DNA of 60,466 nt from Methylobacterium ajmalii (lineage in GTDB: Bacteria; Pseudomonadota; Alphaproteobacteria; Rhizobiales; Beijerinckiaceae): contig NZ_JACWCT010000162.1 in NCBI RefSeq assembly GCF_016613415.1, positions 4,455-64,920 of the forward strand, written 5' to 3'. Each line of letters begins with the position of its first letter. The first letter of the stretch is position 1. The position numbers and the translations under genes are program-made. Below the pieces are notes generated by a model. It had not been told where the DNA came from and made no database searches. It saw only the letters and a list, made by a program, of their open reading frames with translations. Positions 43,790 to 51,637 of the stretch are shown here, piece by piece.

Positions 43790-45247
43790 ATGGACGCGGT
43801 GGCACGCCACTGGATCGACGGGGAGGCCTACGGCCGGCCGGAGGCGGACAGCCTTGATCCGGCGAGCGGCGAGCGGGTCGGCTACCTCGCGCAGGGTGGC
43901 GCCCGGGAGGCCGAGGCAGCCGTCGCCGCCGCGCGACGGGCCTTCGACCGGGGCATCTGGGCGTCGTCGCCTCGGTTGCGGCAAACGGTGCTGCTGCACT
44001 GGGCGGCCGCGCTCGAAACCGGCAAGGAGCCCCTCGCCGAACTCCTGACCCGCGACAACGGCAAGCCGCTCGCGCAGGCGCGCGGGGAACTCGCGGGCGC
44101 GATTTCCGAGATCCTCTACTACGCGGGCCTCGCCCGCCACATACCGGGCCACGTGCTGGAACCCGAGCCCGGCGTGCTCTCGACCATACAGCGCGAGCCG
44201 GCCGGCGTCGCCGGCATCATCGTGCCGTGGAACGCGCCCGCGGTGCTGCTCGTCCGCTCGCTCGCTCCGGCGCTGGCCGCGGGCTGCACCACCGTCGTCA
44301 AGCCCGCCGCGCAGACGGCAGTGTTCAACGCGGCCCTGATGGCGCCGCTCTTGACCGCCCCCGGGCTGCCGCCGGGCGTCGTCAACGTTGTGGTCGAGAC
44401 CGGGCACGCAGGTGCCCAGCACCTGTCGGTGTCGCACGACGTCGACGTCCTGAGCTTCACCGGTTCGACGGCGACCGGCAAGGCGATCATGCGGGCCGCC
44501 GCCGACAGCATGAAGAAGCTCTCGCTGGAACTCGGGGGAAAATCCGCCTGCCTCGTTTTCCCCGACGCGGAGATCGGCGACGTCGCGCACAAGCTTGCCG
44601 CCGCCGCGACGGTCATCTCGGGCCAGCAATGTACCGCTGCGCGGCGCGTCCTCGTCCACCGTGCGGGGCTGCCCGCGATGCGCGACGCTCTGACCGCTGC
44701 CCTGGCCGACCTGCGGGTCGGACCGGGCCTCGAGGCTGGCACGCAGATGGGCCCGCTGATCGACCGGGCGAGCCGCGACGCGGTCGCGGCCCGGATGGAG
44801 GCAGCCTGCGCAGCGGCCGACCGGGTGCTGCTGCGGGCCACGATTCCCGACGGGGCGCGGGCGCGTGGCGCCTTCCTCACGCCGGCCCTCGTCGCCCACG
44901 ACGATCCGCATGCGGACTTCGTGCAGGAGGAGATCTTCGGGCCCTTCGTAGTGCTCGAAGCCTTCGACACCGAGGCCGAGGCGGTGGCGCGGGCGAACGA
45001 TACCGTGTTCGGTCTCTCCGCCAGCGTCTGGACCCGCGACGGGGCGCGGGCGCTGCGAGTGGCCCGGGCGCTGCGCAACGGCACGGTCTGGATCAACGAC
45101 CACAACAAGCTGTTCGCCGAAGCCGAAACCGGCGGTTACCGGCAGAGCGGCCTGGGGCGCTTGCACGGCTACGACGCAGTCCATGACTTCACGGAACTGA
45201 AACACATCTATCAGGCGCCGGGCCTCGTCGAGGGTACAGTGCCGTGA
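43790..45247 (+). CDS. Aldehyde dehydrogenase of the furan pathway
   Basis: A 485-residue NAD(P)-dependent aldehyde dehydrogenase. The catalytic Cys281 lies in SGQQCTAARR and the general base Glu247 in LSLELGGKSA. VPWNAPAVLL, LSFTGSTATGKAIM and EEIFGPFVVLEAF are cofactor and family motifs. The ATG at 43790 follows GGGGAAGCAGG. In the hmf context it would oxidise furfural or HMF-derived aldehydes to the acids, complementing HmfH. Its stop overlaps the hmfG start (GTGA), showing a coupled two-gene operon under the LysR-type site. Confidence 0.88.
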   Translation: MDAVARHWIDGEAYGRPEADSLDPASGERVGYLAQGGAREAEAAVAAARRAFDRGIWASSPRLRQTVLLHWAAALETGKEPLAELLTRDNGKPLAQARGELAGAISEILYYAGLARHIPGHVLEPEPGVLSTIQREPAGVAGIIVPWNAPAVLLVRSLAPALAAGCTTVVKPAAQTAVFNAALMAPLLTAPGLPPGVVNVVVETGHAGAQHLSVSHDVDVLSFTGSTATGKAIMRAAADSMKKLSLELGGKSACLVFPDAEIGDVAHKLAAAATVISGQQCTAARRVLVHRAGLPAMRDALTAALADLRVGPGLEAGTQMGPLIDRASRDAVAARMEAACAAADRVLLRATIPDGARARGAFLTPALVAHDDPHADFVQEEIFGPFVVLEAFDTEAEAVARANDTVFGLSASVWTRDGARALRVARALRNGTVWINDHNKLFAEAETGGYRQSGLGRLHGYDAVHDFTELKHIYQAPGLVEGTVP

Positions 45248-45816
45248 CGAACCTGCCCCTGGTGGTCGGCATCTCAGGGGCCTCGGGCGTGATCTATGGG
45301 ATCCGCCTGCTGGAGATCCTGCGCGACCTCGACATTCCGGCACATCTCGTGATGTCGCGCTCGGCCGAGGTGACGCTCGCCCACGAGACCGACCTCAAGG
45401 TCTCAGAGGTGCGCGTACTGGCCGCCCGGACGTACGCGCAGGCCGATATTGGCGCGGCGATCTCCTCCGGTTCCTTCCGCACCCGCGGCATGGTCGTGGC
45501 GCCATGCTCGATGCGCAGTATGGCTGAGATCGCCACCGGCGTGACCTCTGGCCTGCTGACCCGGGCCGCGGACGTGGTGCTGAAGGAGCGGCGCCGTCTC
45601 GTCCTCATGGTGCGAGAGACCCCCCTGCATACTGGCCACCTGCGCACCATGACGGCCCTGTCGGAGATGGGGGCGATCATCGCGCCTCCGGTCCCTGCCT
45701 TCTACGCGCGGCCCGAGAGCCTCGCCGAGATGATCGACCACACGCTCGGCCGGGTACTCGACCTCTTCGAGATCGAATCCGGGCGGGTCCGGCGCTGGCG
45801 CGACGCCAGTTCTTGA
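45244..45816 (+). CDS. hmfG: UbiX-family flavin prenyltransferase
   Basis: A 190-residue enzyme that makes prenylated FMN for UbiD-type decarboxylases. The N-terminal flavin-binding loop is VVGISGASGVIYGIRLLE. MVVAPCSMRSMAEIATGVTS and RRLVLMVRETPLHTGHLRTM are UbiX hallmarks, and PVPAFYARPESLAEMIDHT follows. It starts with GTG overlapping the aldehyde dehydrogenase stop. Although about 2.7 kb from hmfF, both carry the same upstream LysR-type block, tying cofactor supply to HmfF. Confidence 0.86.
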   Translation: MTNLPLVVGISGASGVIYGIRLLEILRDLDIPAHLVMSRSAEVTLAHETDLKVSEVRVLAARTYAQADIGAAISSGSFRTRGMVVAPCSMRSMAEIATGVTSGLLTRAADVVLKERRRLVLMVRETPLHTGHLRTMTALSEMGAIIAPPVPAFYARPESLAEMIDHTLGRVLDLFEIESGRVRRWRDASS

Positions 45817-45818
45817 GG

Positions 45819-46301
45819 TCATGCTTCTGCCAAAGCCCGGAGCAGCGCCTCGCGGGGGACTCGCGGCAGGGGCCGGCCGAGATGAACGGCGTAAAGGTCG
45901 AGGTATCGGTTTGCCGCTGCGAGGGGCTCGGGAGCGGACGGCTCCGGAGCGGGTGCGCCCCCCGCGAGTATTACCAGGGCGAGGCGCTCCGCCTCGATTT
46001 CCGAGGCCTTGATCCTGTCCCGTAGCGACTCTGTCGCGAGGCCGGGCAGGAGGGGCGCCTTCATGGCCCTGCGCACGGCTCTGAGCGGTGCGACCACGGC
46101 TGCGCGCCACGGCGCGACGGCGGCGTCGGCCGACCGGACCGCTTCTGCATTGAGAGGCCGGCCAGTCTCCGCGCACCAGATCAGGTAGAGCACGAGTGTC
46201 ACGTCCGCCGCCGCTTCGTCCTGGAGGGCGAGGCAGGCCGGCGCGGCCCCCGGACGGCCATAGAGAGCAAGGGCAAAGGCCCAGAGCGCGTGGGCGTCCA
46301 T
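45819..46301 (-). CDS. TIGR02444-like protein of unknown function
   Basis: A 160-residue helical cytoplasmic protein. The N-terminus (ALWAFALALYGRPGAAPACL, then LQDEAAADVTLVLYLIWCAE) is characteristic of the TIGR02444/DUF2390 family. The Ala/Pro-rich middle and the ending PREALLRALAEA are less conserved. Function of the family is not known to me. It converges on hmfG with only two bases between stops and is separated from the hmfA-to-permease operon by a hairpin. Confidence 0.7.
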   Translation of the reverse strand: MDAHALWAFALALYGRPGAAPACLALQDEAAADVTLVLYLIWCAETGRPLNAEAVRSADAAVAPWRAAVVAPLRAVRRAMKAPLLPGLATESLRDRIKASEIEAERLALVILAGGAPAPEPSAPEPLAAANRYLDLYAVHLGRPLPRVPREALLRALAEA

Positions 46302-46326
46302 CGCACATACCTTCGGGAACGGGAGT

Positions 46327-46353
46327 GACCGGCCAGGTATGCCCTGGCCGGTC
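46327..46353. terminator. Strong hairpin after the hmfABCDE-permease operon
   Basis: A perfect 11-bp stem (GACCGGCCAGG with its complement) around TATGC lies between the permease stop at 46396 and the start of the gene ending at 45819. There is no T-run on either strand, so termination may be partial or Rho-assisted. Confidence 0.55.
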
Positions 46354-46395
46354 CCGGAATCAGCGGCAGGTACAAGTCTGCAGAGAAGGGAGCGC

Positions 46396-47742
46396 TCAGA
46401 TGCGCTCGAGGTTGCCCCGCGTCTCCTCCGTCATGAAGGCGCCAACGAGGTAGACAGCGGTGACGGCGGTCGTGAAGATCGCGAGCATCATCGGGATCTG
46501 GCCGGGACCGTCGACCGCCAGCGACACCAGCGTCGGCAGCATGCCGCCCAGCGCGAAACCGACGTTCCAGGTCAGGCCGGTGCCGGTGGCGCGCAAAGCG
46601 GTCGGGAACTTCTCGTTGAGAAAGATCAGCAGCGGGCCGTAGCTCGCGTTGGCGATGAGGGACAGGAGCATGACGTAGACTGTGAGGAGCACAGTGTCGG
46701 TGGTCTGGGCCATGGCGAGGAAGAGCGCCGGGAAGGCCACCAGTCGCACTGCGCCCATGAGCAGGAAGCTCGATCGGCGTCCGATGCGCTGGCTTAGTTC
46801 GCCGAGCGCGCAGGCGCCGAATGCGGCGGCGACGTTGGCGGCGATGAGCATCATCGACGCGGTCGCATTCGGAACGCCATTCACGAGCTTGAGGTAGGTC
46901 GGCAGGTAGCCGGAGGTGAGATAGTAGGCTGCGCCACCGCCGAACGAGATCAGGGTCGAGACCAGGAAGGCCCTGATGTACTCGGCCGAGAACAGGGCAC
47001 GCACCGGCGAGGCGACCACGGGTGCCCCGGCGCGACGCGCCGACTTCTCCGCCTGGAGCTGTCGGAAGATCGGCGATTCCTCAAGGTTGCGGAACAGGAC
47101 CAGGCCGACGGCCGAGGTCAGGAGCCCCGAGAAGAACATCGCCCGCCAGCCCCAGGAGGCGAAGGCCTCGCCGGGTGCCAGCAGGGAGATCACGTAGAAG
47201 ACCAGCGAGGCCAGTAACCCGCCGATCGCCGCGCCGCCGCCGCCGACTGCGCCCGACATCAGGCCGCGCCACCGCTCGGGGACGGATTCGGTGCCGATCG
47301 TGTGCGAGGCCGCGACCACGCCGCCGACGAAGATGCCTTGGATCAGGCGGAATGCGAGGAAGATCGCCGTAGCGGCCCAGCCGATCTGGCCGACCGTGGG
47401 CAGGAGCCCGAAGGCCGCGGTCGAGACGCCGACCCCGACCACGGCGATCATCAGCGCGCGCCGCCGGCCGAGGCGATCGGCGTAGGACCCGAACAGGGCC
47501 GAGCCAAGGGGACGGATCAGCAGCGTGACGGCGAAGGATGCGTAGGCGCCCGCAAGCGACAGCATCGGCTTGTCGGCGGGGAAGAACAGCGTCCCGATGA
47601 CGGGAGCAACGTAGAGCAGGATGAAAAGGTCGAACAGGTCGAGGCCCCATCCGAACAGCGAGGCCATGGCGGCGGTGGCGGTCTGGCGGGTCGTCGGCTT
47701 GGGCAAGGCCTCGGACACGGGAATCGTGGTGGCGGCGGACAT
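46396..47742 (-). CDS. MFS transporter of the furan cluster (aromatic acid:H+ symporter type)
   Basis: A 448-residue protein with 12 predicted membrane segments. The loop 2-3 signature is FGSYADRLGRRRALM, and the N-terminal FGWGLDLFDLFILLYVAPVIG resembles the aromatic-acid/metabolite:H+ symporter family. The ATG at 47742 follows AAAGGAGGAAA at good spacing. As the gene after hmfE in the same direction it probably imports furoate, furandicarboxylate or HMF-derived acids, as the hmfT permeases are thought to do. Substrate is inferred from context only. Confidence 0.83.
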   Translation of the reverse strand: MSAATTIPVSEALPKPTTRQTATAAMASLFGWGLDLFDLFILLYVAPVIGTLFFPADKPMLSLAGAYASFAVTLLIRPLGSALFGSYADRLGRRRALMIAVVGVGVSTAAFGLLPTVGQIGWAATAIFLAFRLIQGIFVGGVVAASHTIGTESVPERWRGLMSGAVGGGGAAIGGLLASLVFYVISLLAPGEAFASWGWRAMFFSGLLTSAVGLVLFRNLEESPIFRQLQAEKSARRAGAPVVASPVRALFSAEYIRAFLVSTLISFGGGAAYYLTSGYLPTYLKLVNGVPNATASMMLIAANVAAAFGACALGELSQRIGRRSSFLLMGAVRLVAFPALFLAMAQTTDTVLLTVYVMLLSLIANASYGPLLIFLNEKFPTALRATGTGLTWNVGFALGGMLPTLVSLAVDGPGQIPMMLAIFTTAVTAVYLVGAFMTEETRGNLERI

Positions 47743-47894
47743 CGGGTTTCCTCCTTTGGGCACGCGGCATCGTTGGCCCGGCCGGTGCGGCCGGGCCTTC
47801 CGATGGTCATGAGGGTCGATTTCGGGGCCGCCCGGCCGGCTCTTGGCGCTGGTTCTTGGCGCTGGTTCTTGGCGCCGGCTCGGGCGGGGCAGCG

Positions 47895-48686
47895 CTACGA
47901 GCCGCGGAAGCTCGGCTTGCGCTTGGCGTGGAAGGCCTCGACGCCCTCGCGGAAGTCGTCGGACTGGCGCAGGCGGCTGTAGCAGTGGCCCTCGAGTTCG
48001 ATGGCGATCGAGAGGGTCGAGTCCTCGGTGTCGTTGAGGAGCTTCTTGGCCGTGCGCTGGGCGATGGGCGAGAAGCCGCGCAGCTCCTCCACCAGCGCGT
48101 CGACGGCGGCTTCGAGTTCGCCGTCCGGCACGCACTCGGTGGCGATCCCCCATTCCAGCGCCTGCCGGCCGGGAATGCGCTTCGAGCGCATCACGATATC
48201 CTTGGTGCGGGTGATGCCGACGATCTTCTGCAGGCGGGCTGAGCCCCCGGAGCCTGGGATCTGGCCGAGCTTCTGCTCGGGCAACGCGTACCGGCAGGTC
48301 TCCGAGACGATGCGGAAGTCGCAGGCGAGCGAGATCTCGAAGCCAACGCCGAACGTATAGCCGCGGTTGGCCGCGATCACGGGCTTGGCACAGCGGGCCG
48401 GCGCCGCCATGTTCCAGGCGAGCTTGGAGACATGCTCAGGCGAGGCGTCGAGGAAGCCCTTGATGTAGCCGCCGGAGGAGAAGTGTTCGCCCTCGGCGCG
48501 CAGCACGATCACGCGGACGCGGTCGTCTTCGTCGAGGGCCTCGAACACCTTCCGGATCTGGTCACGTTGGGGCATCTCGATCACGTTCATGGGCGGGCGG
48601 GCCAGGATGACGTCGGCGCGCTCGCGGGCGGGGTCGATTTCGACGCGGAAGCCGTCGAGGTTGGAAAGCCGGGGGTCGCTGGTCAT
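47895..48686 (-). CDS. hmfE: Enoyl-CoA hydratase-fold 2-oxoglutaroyl-CoA hydrolase
   Basis: A 263-residue crotonase-superfamily protein. The oxyanion-hole segments are visible in EGEHFSSGGYIKGFLD and NRGYTFGVGFEISLACDF, and LPEQKLGQIPGSGGSARLQKI follows, where hydratases carry a catalytic acid. The ATG at 48686 gives the usual length. In the hmf pathway this enzyme releases 2-oxoglutarate from its CoA ester. The specific assignment rests on its place after hmfABCD rather than on known active-site differences. Confidence 0.78.
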   Translation of the reverse strand: MTSDPRLSNLDGFRVEIDPARERADVILARPPMNVIEMPQRDQIRKVFEALDEDDRVRVIVLRAEGEHFSSGGYIKGFLDASPEHVSKLAWNMAAPARCAKPVIAANRGYTFGVGFEISLACDFRIVSETCRYALPEQKLGQIPGSGGSARLQKIVGITRTKDIVMRSKRIPGRQALEWGIATECVPDGELEAAVDALVEELRGFSPIAQRTAKKLLNDTEDSTLSIAIELEGHCYSRLRQSDDFREGVEAFHAKRKPSFRGS

Positions 48687-48742
48687 AGGGTCACTCTCTC
48701 GTTGACCTTGGAGACAAGGCCTTTGGGGGGGAGGGAATTGCC

Positions 48743-50293
48743 TCAGGCGGCGGCGGAGGGGTCGCTCGCCGCCTCTGCCTCGTACGCGCCCGCGACGAGC
48801 TGGCGGCGCAGGAGCTTGCCGACCGGGGATTTCGGGATCGCGGCGACGAACACGTAGGCGCGTGGGAGCTTGTGGCTCGGCAGCCCGGCCGCGCGGCAAT
48901 GCGCGTCGAGAGCGGCTTCGTCGACGGACGCACGGCGCTTGACGAAGGCGGTGACCACCTTCCCCCAGCGCTCGTCGGGCAGGCCGACCACGGCGATCTC
49001 CGAGACGGCCGGGTGCAGCGACAGGCAGCTCTCGATCTCGACCGGAGAGACGTTCTCCCCGCCCGTGATGATCATGTCGTCGACCCGGCCGGTCACGAAC
49101 ACGTCGCCATCGCCGTCCATGAAGCCGGTGTCGCCCGTGAAGTACCAGCCGTCGCGGAACGCCTTCGCGTCGGCCTCCGGGCGGCGCCAGTAGCCCTCGA
49201 AGGCCTCGTCGCCGCGCGCGATCACGGCGATCTCGCCCTCCTCGCCTGGGGCGGCGGCCGCGTGCGGATCGGTGGCCGCGAGCGGGACGATCCGCACCAG
49301 GGTGTTGAGGCCGGCCCGCCCCGCCGAGCCGGGCTTCACCGCGGCGTCCTGGTTGATCGTGAAGGTGTAGACCTCCGACGAGCCGTAATGGTTGACGAAG
49401 AGGTCCGGCCGGAACGCCTCGGTCAGCCGGCCGAGGAGGCCGTCCGTCATCGGCGCGCCCGCGAAGCCGAGCTTGCGCACCGACGACGTGTCGGTCGCGG
49501 CGAAGTCCGGATGGTGGACGAGGTCGTGGTAGAGCGTCGGCACGAGGTAGAGGTTCGTCACCCGCTCGGCCGCGATCAGACGCAGCGCGCCCGCCACGTC
49601 GAAGCGCGGCAGGCACACGAAGGTGCCACCGATGAGCGACATGGCGAGCAGCGAGCGCACCCCCATCGTGTGGTAGAGCGGCATGACGCCGAGGGTCCGC
49701 TCGCCGCGGCCATAGAGGTTCTGGGCCACGTGGGCGAGGGCGGCGGCGCGCTCCGTGCGGTGGCGGCGCGGCACGCCCTTGGGTTTCGCCGTGGTGCCCG
49801 ACGTGTAGAGCATCAGCGAGACCGCCTCGGCATCGGCCCGTGGCGCGACCGGCTCGGCCGGCACGGCGGCGAGGTCGGCAAAGCGCGTCTCGCTGGGCTC
49901 GGGCTCCACACCGACGACGATGCGCGGGCAGAGGCGGGCGGCGGCACTCGCCCGCACGCTCGCGGCCGAGACGCCCTCGTAGGCGACCGCCTTCGCCTCC
50001 GCGTTCTCGACCACGAAGTCGATCTCGTCGGGATTCGCCCGCCAGTTGACCGGCGTGAGCACGAGGCCGGCGAACTGGCAGGCCCAGTGGAGCGTCGCCG
50101 CTTCCAGGCGGTTCTGCAGCACCGTGACGAGGTGGTCGCCGGGCTTAAGGCCGAGCGCGTCGAGGCCCGCGACCACGGAGGAGATCAGCCCATACCACTC
50201 CGCGTAGGTGAGGCGGATCTCCCCGTCGACGATGGCGATGCCCCGCGGGTCGCGGGACACGCTCGCCAGGAAGCTAGTGCCAAGGTCAAGCAT
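48743..50293 (-). CDS. hmfD: 2-Furoate-CoA ligase (AMP-binding acyl-CoA synthetase)
   Basis: A 516-residue member of the adenylate-forming family. The P-loop is SLMLYTSGTTAKPKGVPRRH, the A5 motif NHYGSSEVYTF, the A8 hinge DGWYFTGDTGFMDGDGDVFV and GRVDDMIITGGENVSPVEIE, and the catalytic Lys is in PKSPVGKLLRRQL. Placement between hmfC and hmfE indicates 2-furoate activation to 2-furoyl-CoA. The start overlaps the hmfC stop by 8 bases, so the genes are translationally coupled. Confidence 0.82.
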   Translation of the reverse strand: MLDLGTSFLASVSRDPRGIAIVDGEIRLTYAEWYGLISSVVAGLDALGLKPGDHLVTVLQNRLEAATLHWACQFAGLVLTPVNWRANPDEIDFVVENAEAKAVAYEGVSAASVRASAAARLCPRIVVGVEPEPSETRFADLAAVPAEPVAPRADAEAVSLMLYTSGTTAKPKGVPRRHRTERAAALAHVAQNLYGRGERTLGVMPLYHTMGVRSLLAMSLIGGTFVCLPRFDVAGALRLIAAERVTNLYLVPTLYHDLVHHPDFAATDTSSVRKLGFAGAPMTDGLLGRLTEAFRPDLFVNHYGSSEVYTFTINQDAAVKPGSAGRAGLNTLVRIVPLAATDPHAAAAPGEEGEIAVIARGDEAFEGYWRRPEADAKAFRDGWYFTGDTGFMDGDGDVFVTGRVDDMIITGGENVSPVEIESCLSLHPAVSEIAVVGLPDERWGKVVTAFVKRRASVDEAALDAHCRAAGLPSHKLPRAYVFVAAIPKSPVGKLLRRQLVAGAYEAEAASDPSAAA

Positions 50294-50810
50294 CGGATGG
50301 GGTCTCCTCGGTCGGTTCGCCGCGCAGCAGGGCGGCGGCCTCGACGGCGGCCGCGATGATCGGGGCGTAGCCGGTGCAGCGGCAGAGATGCCCGCCGATC
50401 ACCTCGGTGAGCTCTCCCTGCGTCGCGTGCGGGCGGTGCCGCAGGTAGGCGTCGAGCGACATCAGGATGCCGGCGGTGCAGAAGCCGCATTGCAGGGCGT
50501 GGTGGCGCCGGAAGGCCGCCTGGAGCACGCCGAGCCGGCCGGGTTCCGGCGCCAGCCCTTCGACGGTGCGCACGTCGCTGCCCTCCACGGCGACGGCGAG
50601 CGTCAAGCAGGCGCGGGCGGGCAACCCGTCGATGGTGATCGTGCAGGCGCCGCAGACACCGTGCTCGCAGCCGACATGGGTGCCGGTCATTCCGAGGCCG
50701 TGGCGGAGCGCGTCGGTGAGCAGCGTCCGCGGTTCGACCTCGACCCGGGCGGGGGCGCCGTTCAGCGTGAAGGCGACCTCGTGGCGTCGCGTCGCGTCTA
50801 GCCGTGGCAT
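50286..50810 (-). CDS. hmfC: 2-Furoyl-CoA dehydrogenase, 2Fe-2S subunit
   Basis: A 174-residue CoxS-type subunit with two clusters: GCEHGVCGACTITIDG (plant-ferredoxin type) and LQCGFCTAGILMS, then GGHLCRCTGYAPII. It passes electrons from the molybdenum centre of HmfA to the FAD of HmfB. The ATG at 50810 overlaps the hmfB stop by 13 bases. The order large-FAD-FeS-ligase on the transcript matches an hmfABCD operon. Confidence 0.84.
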   Translation of the reverse strand: MPRLDATRRHEVAFTLNGAPARVEVEPRTLLTDALRHGLGMTGTHVGCEHGVCGACTITIDGLPARACLTLAVAVEGSDVRTVEGLAPEPGRLGVLQAAFRRHHALQCGFCTAGILMSLDAYLRHRPHATQGELTEVIGGHLCRCTGYAPIIAAAVEAAALLRGEPTEETPSDA

Positions 50811-51637
50811 CGGCGGGCCTCCTCTGCGGCCTGTTCGAGGACCTGGCGGCCGAGGCGGCGCACGAGGTTGCGGCGGTATCGGGCAGTGGCGTGGACGTCG
50901 TCCCCTGCGCCGAGGTCCCAGGCGAGGGCGTTGAGGGCGTCGTCGAGGGCGGCGCCGTCTAGGAGCGGCCAGTCGCGGGCGGTCGGCCGGTCGGCGACGC
51001 CGCCCACCGCGAGGCGCATCCGCTGCCCGTCGACCACGGCCGCGCAGGCCACGATGGCGAAATCGCCGTGGCGCCGGGCCATCTCCGCGAAGGCGTAGCC
51101 GGAGCCCGGCCTGCGCACCGGCAGGGCGATCGCCTCGACGAGCTCGTCGTCGGCCCGGTCGGTCACCATCATCCCGACGAAGAAGTCGTCGGCCCGCACC
51201 CGCCGCGCCCGCTTGGCGGAGCGCAGATGCACCTCGCCCTCGAGGGCGACGAGGCAGAGCGGGATCTCGGCGCTGGGGTCGGCATGGGCGACGGAGCCGC
51301 ACAGGGTGCCCCGGGCCCGGGTCTGGACGTGGCCGACGAAGGGGAGGGCTGCGGCCAGGAGCGGCACCTCGTCAGCGAGGCCCGGCCGGTCGAGCAGGAG
51401 CGTCTGCCGCACGCCCGCCGGGATGACGAGGGCGCCGTTCTCGCGGCGGGGCGACCGCAGCGTCTCGATCCGCATGAGGTCGACGATCAGCGCGGGCTTC
51501 GTTAGCCGCATGTTCAGCATCGGCACGAGCGACTGGCCGCCCGCGACGATGCGGGCCTCGTCGCGATGGCGGGTCAGCGCCTCCAGAACCTCGTCGAGGC
51601 TCGCGGCGCGCAGGTAGTCGAAGCGGGCGGGCTTCAT
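50798..51637 (-). CDS. hmfB: 2-Furoyl-CoA dehydrogenase, FAD subunit
   Basis: A 279-residue CoxM-type flavoprotein. ARIVAGGQSLVPMLNMRLTK is the first FAD-binding loop and TRARGTLCGSVAHADPSAEI the second. The C-terminal CO_deh_flav_C domain follows (YAFAEMARRHGDFAIVACAA). It has no extra 4Fe-4S insertion, in contrast to the PaoB subunit at 12687. It starts four bases within the end of hmfA and ends within the start of hmfC. Confidence 0.84.
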   Translation of the reverse strand: MKPARFDYLRAASLDEVLEALTRHRDEARIVAGGQSLVPMLNMRLTKPALIVDLMRIETLRSPRRENGALVIPAGVRQTLLLDRPGLADEVPLLAAALPFVGHVQTRARGTLCGSVAHADPSAEIPLCLVALEGEVHLRSAKRARRVRADDFFVGMMVTDRADDELVEAIALPVRRPGSGYAFAEMARRHGDFAIVACAAVVDGQRMRLAVGGVADRPTARDWPLLDGAALDDALNALAWDLGAGDDVHATARYRRNLVRRLGRQVLEQAAEEARRCHG

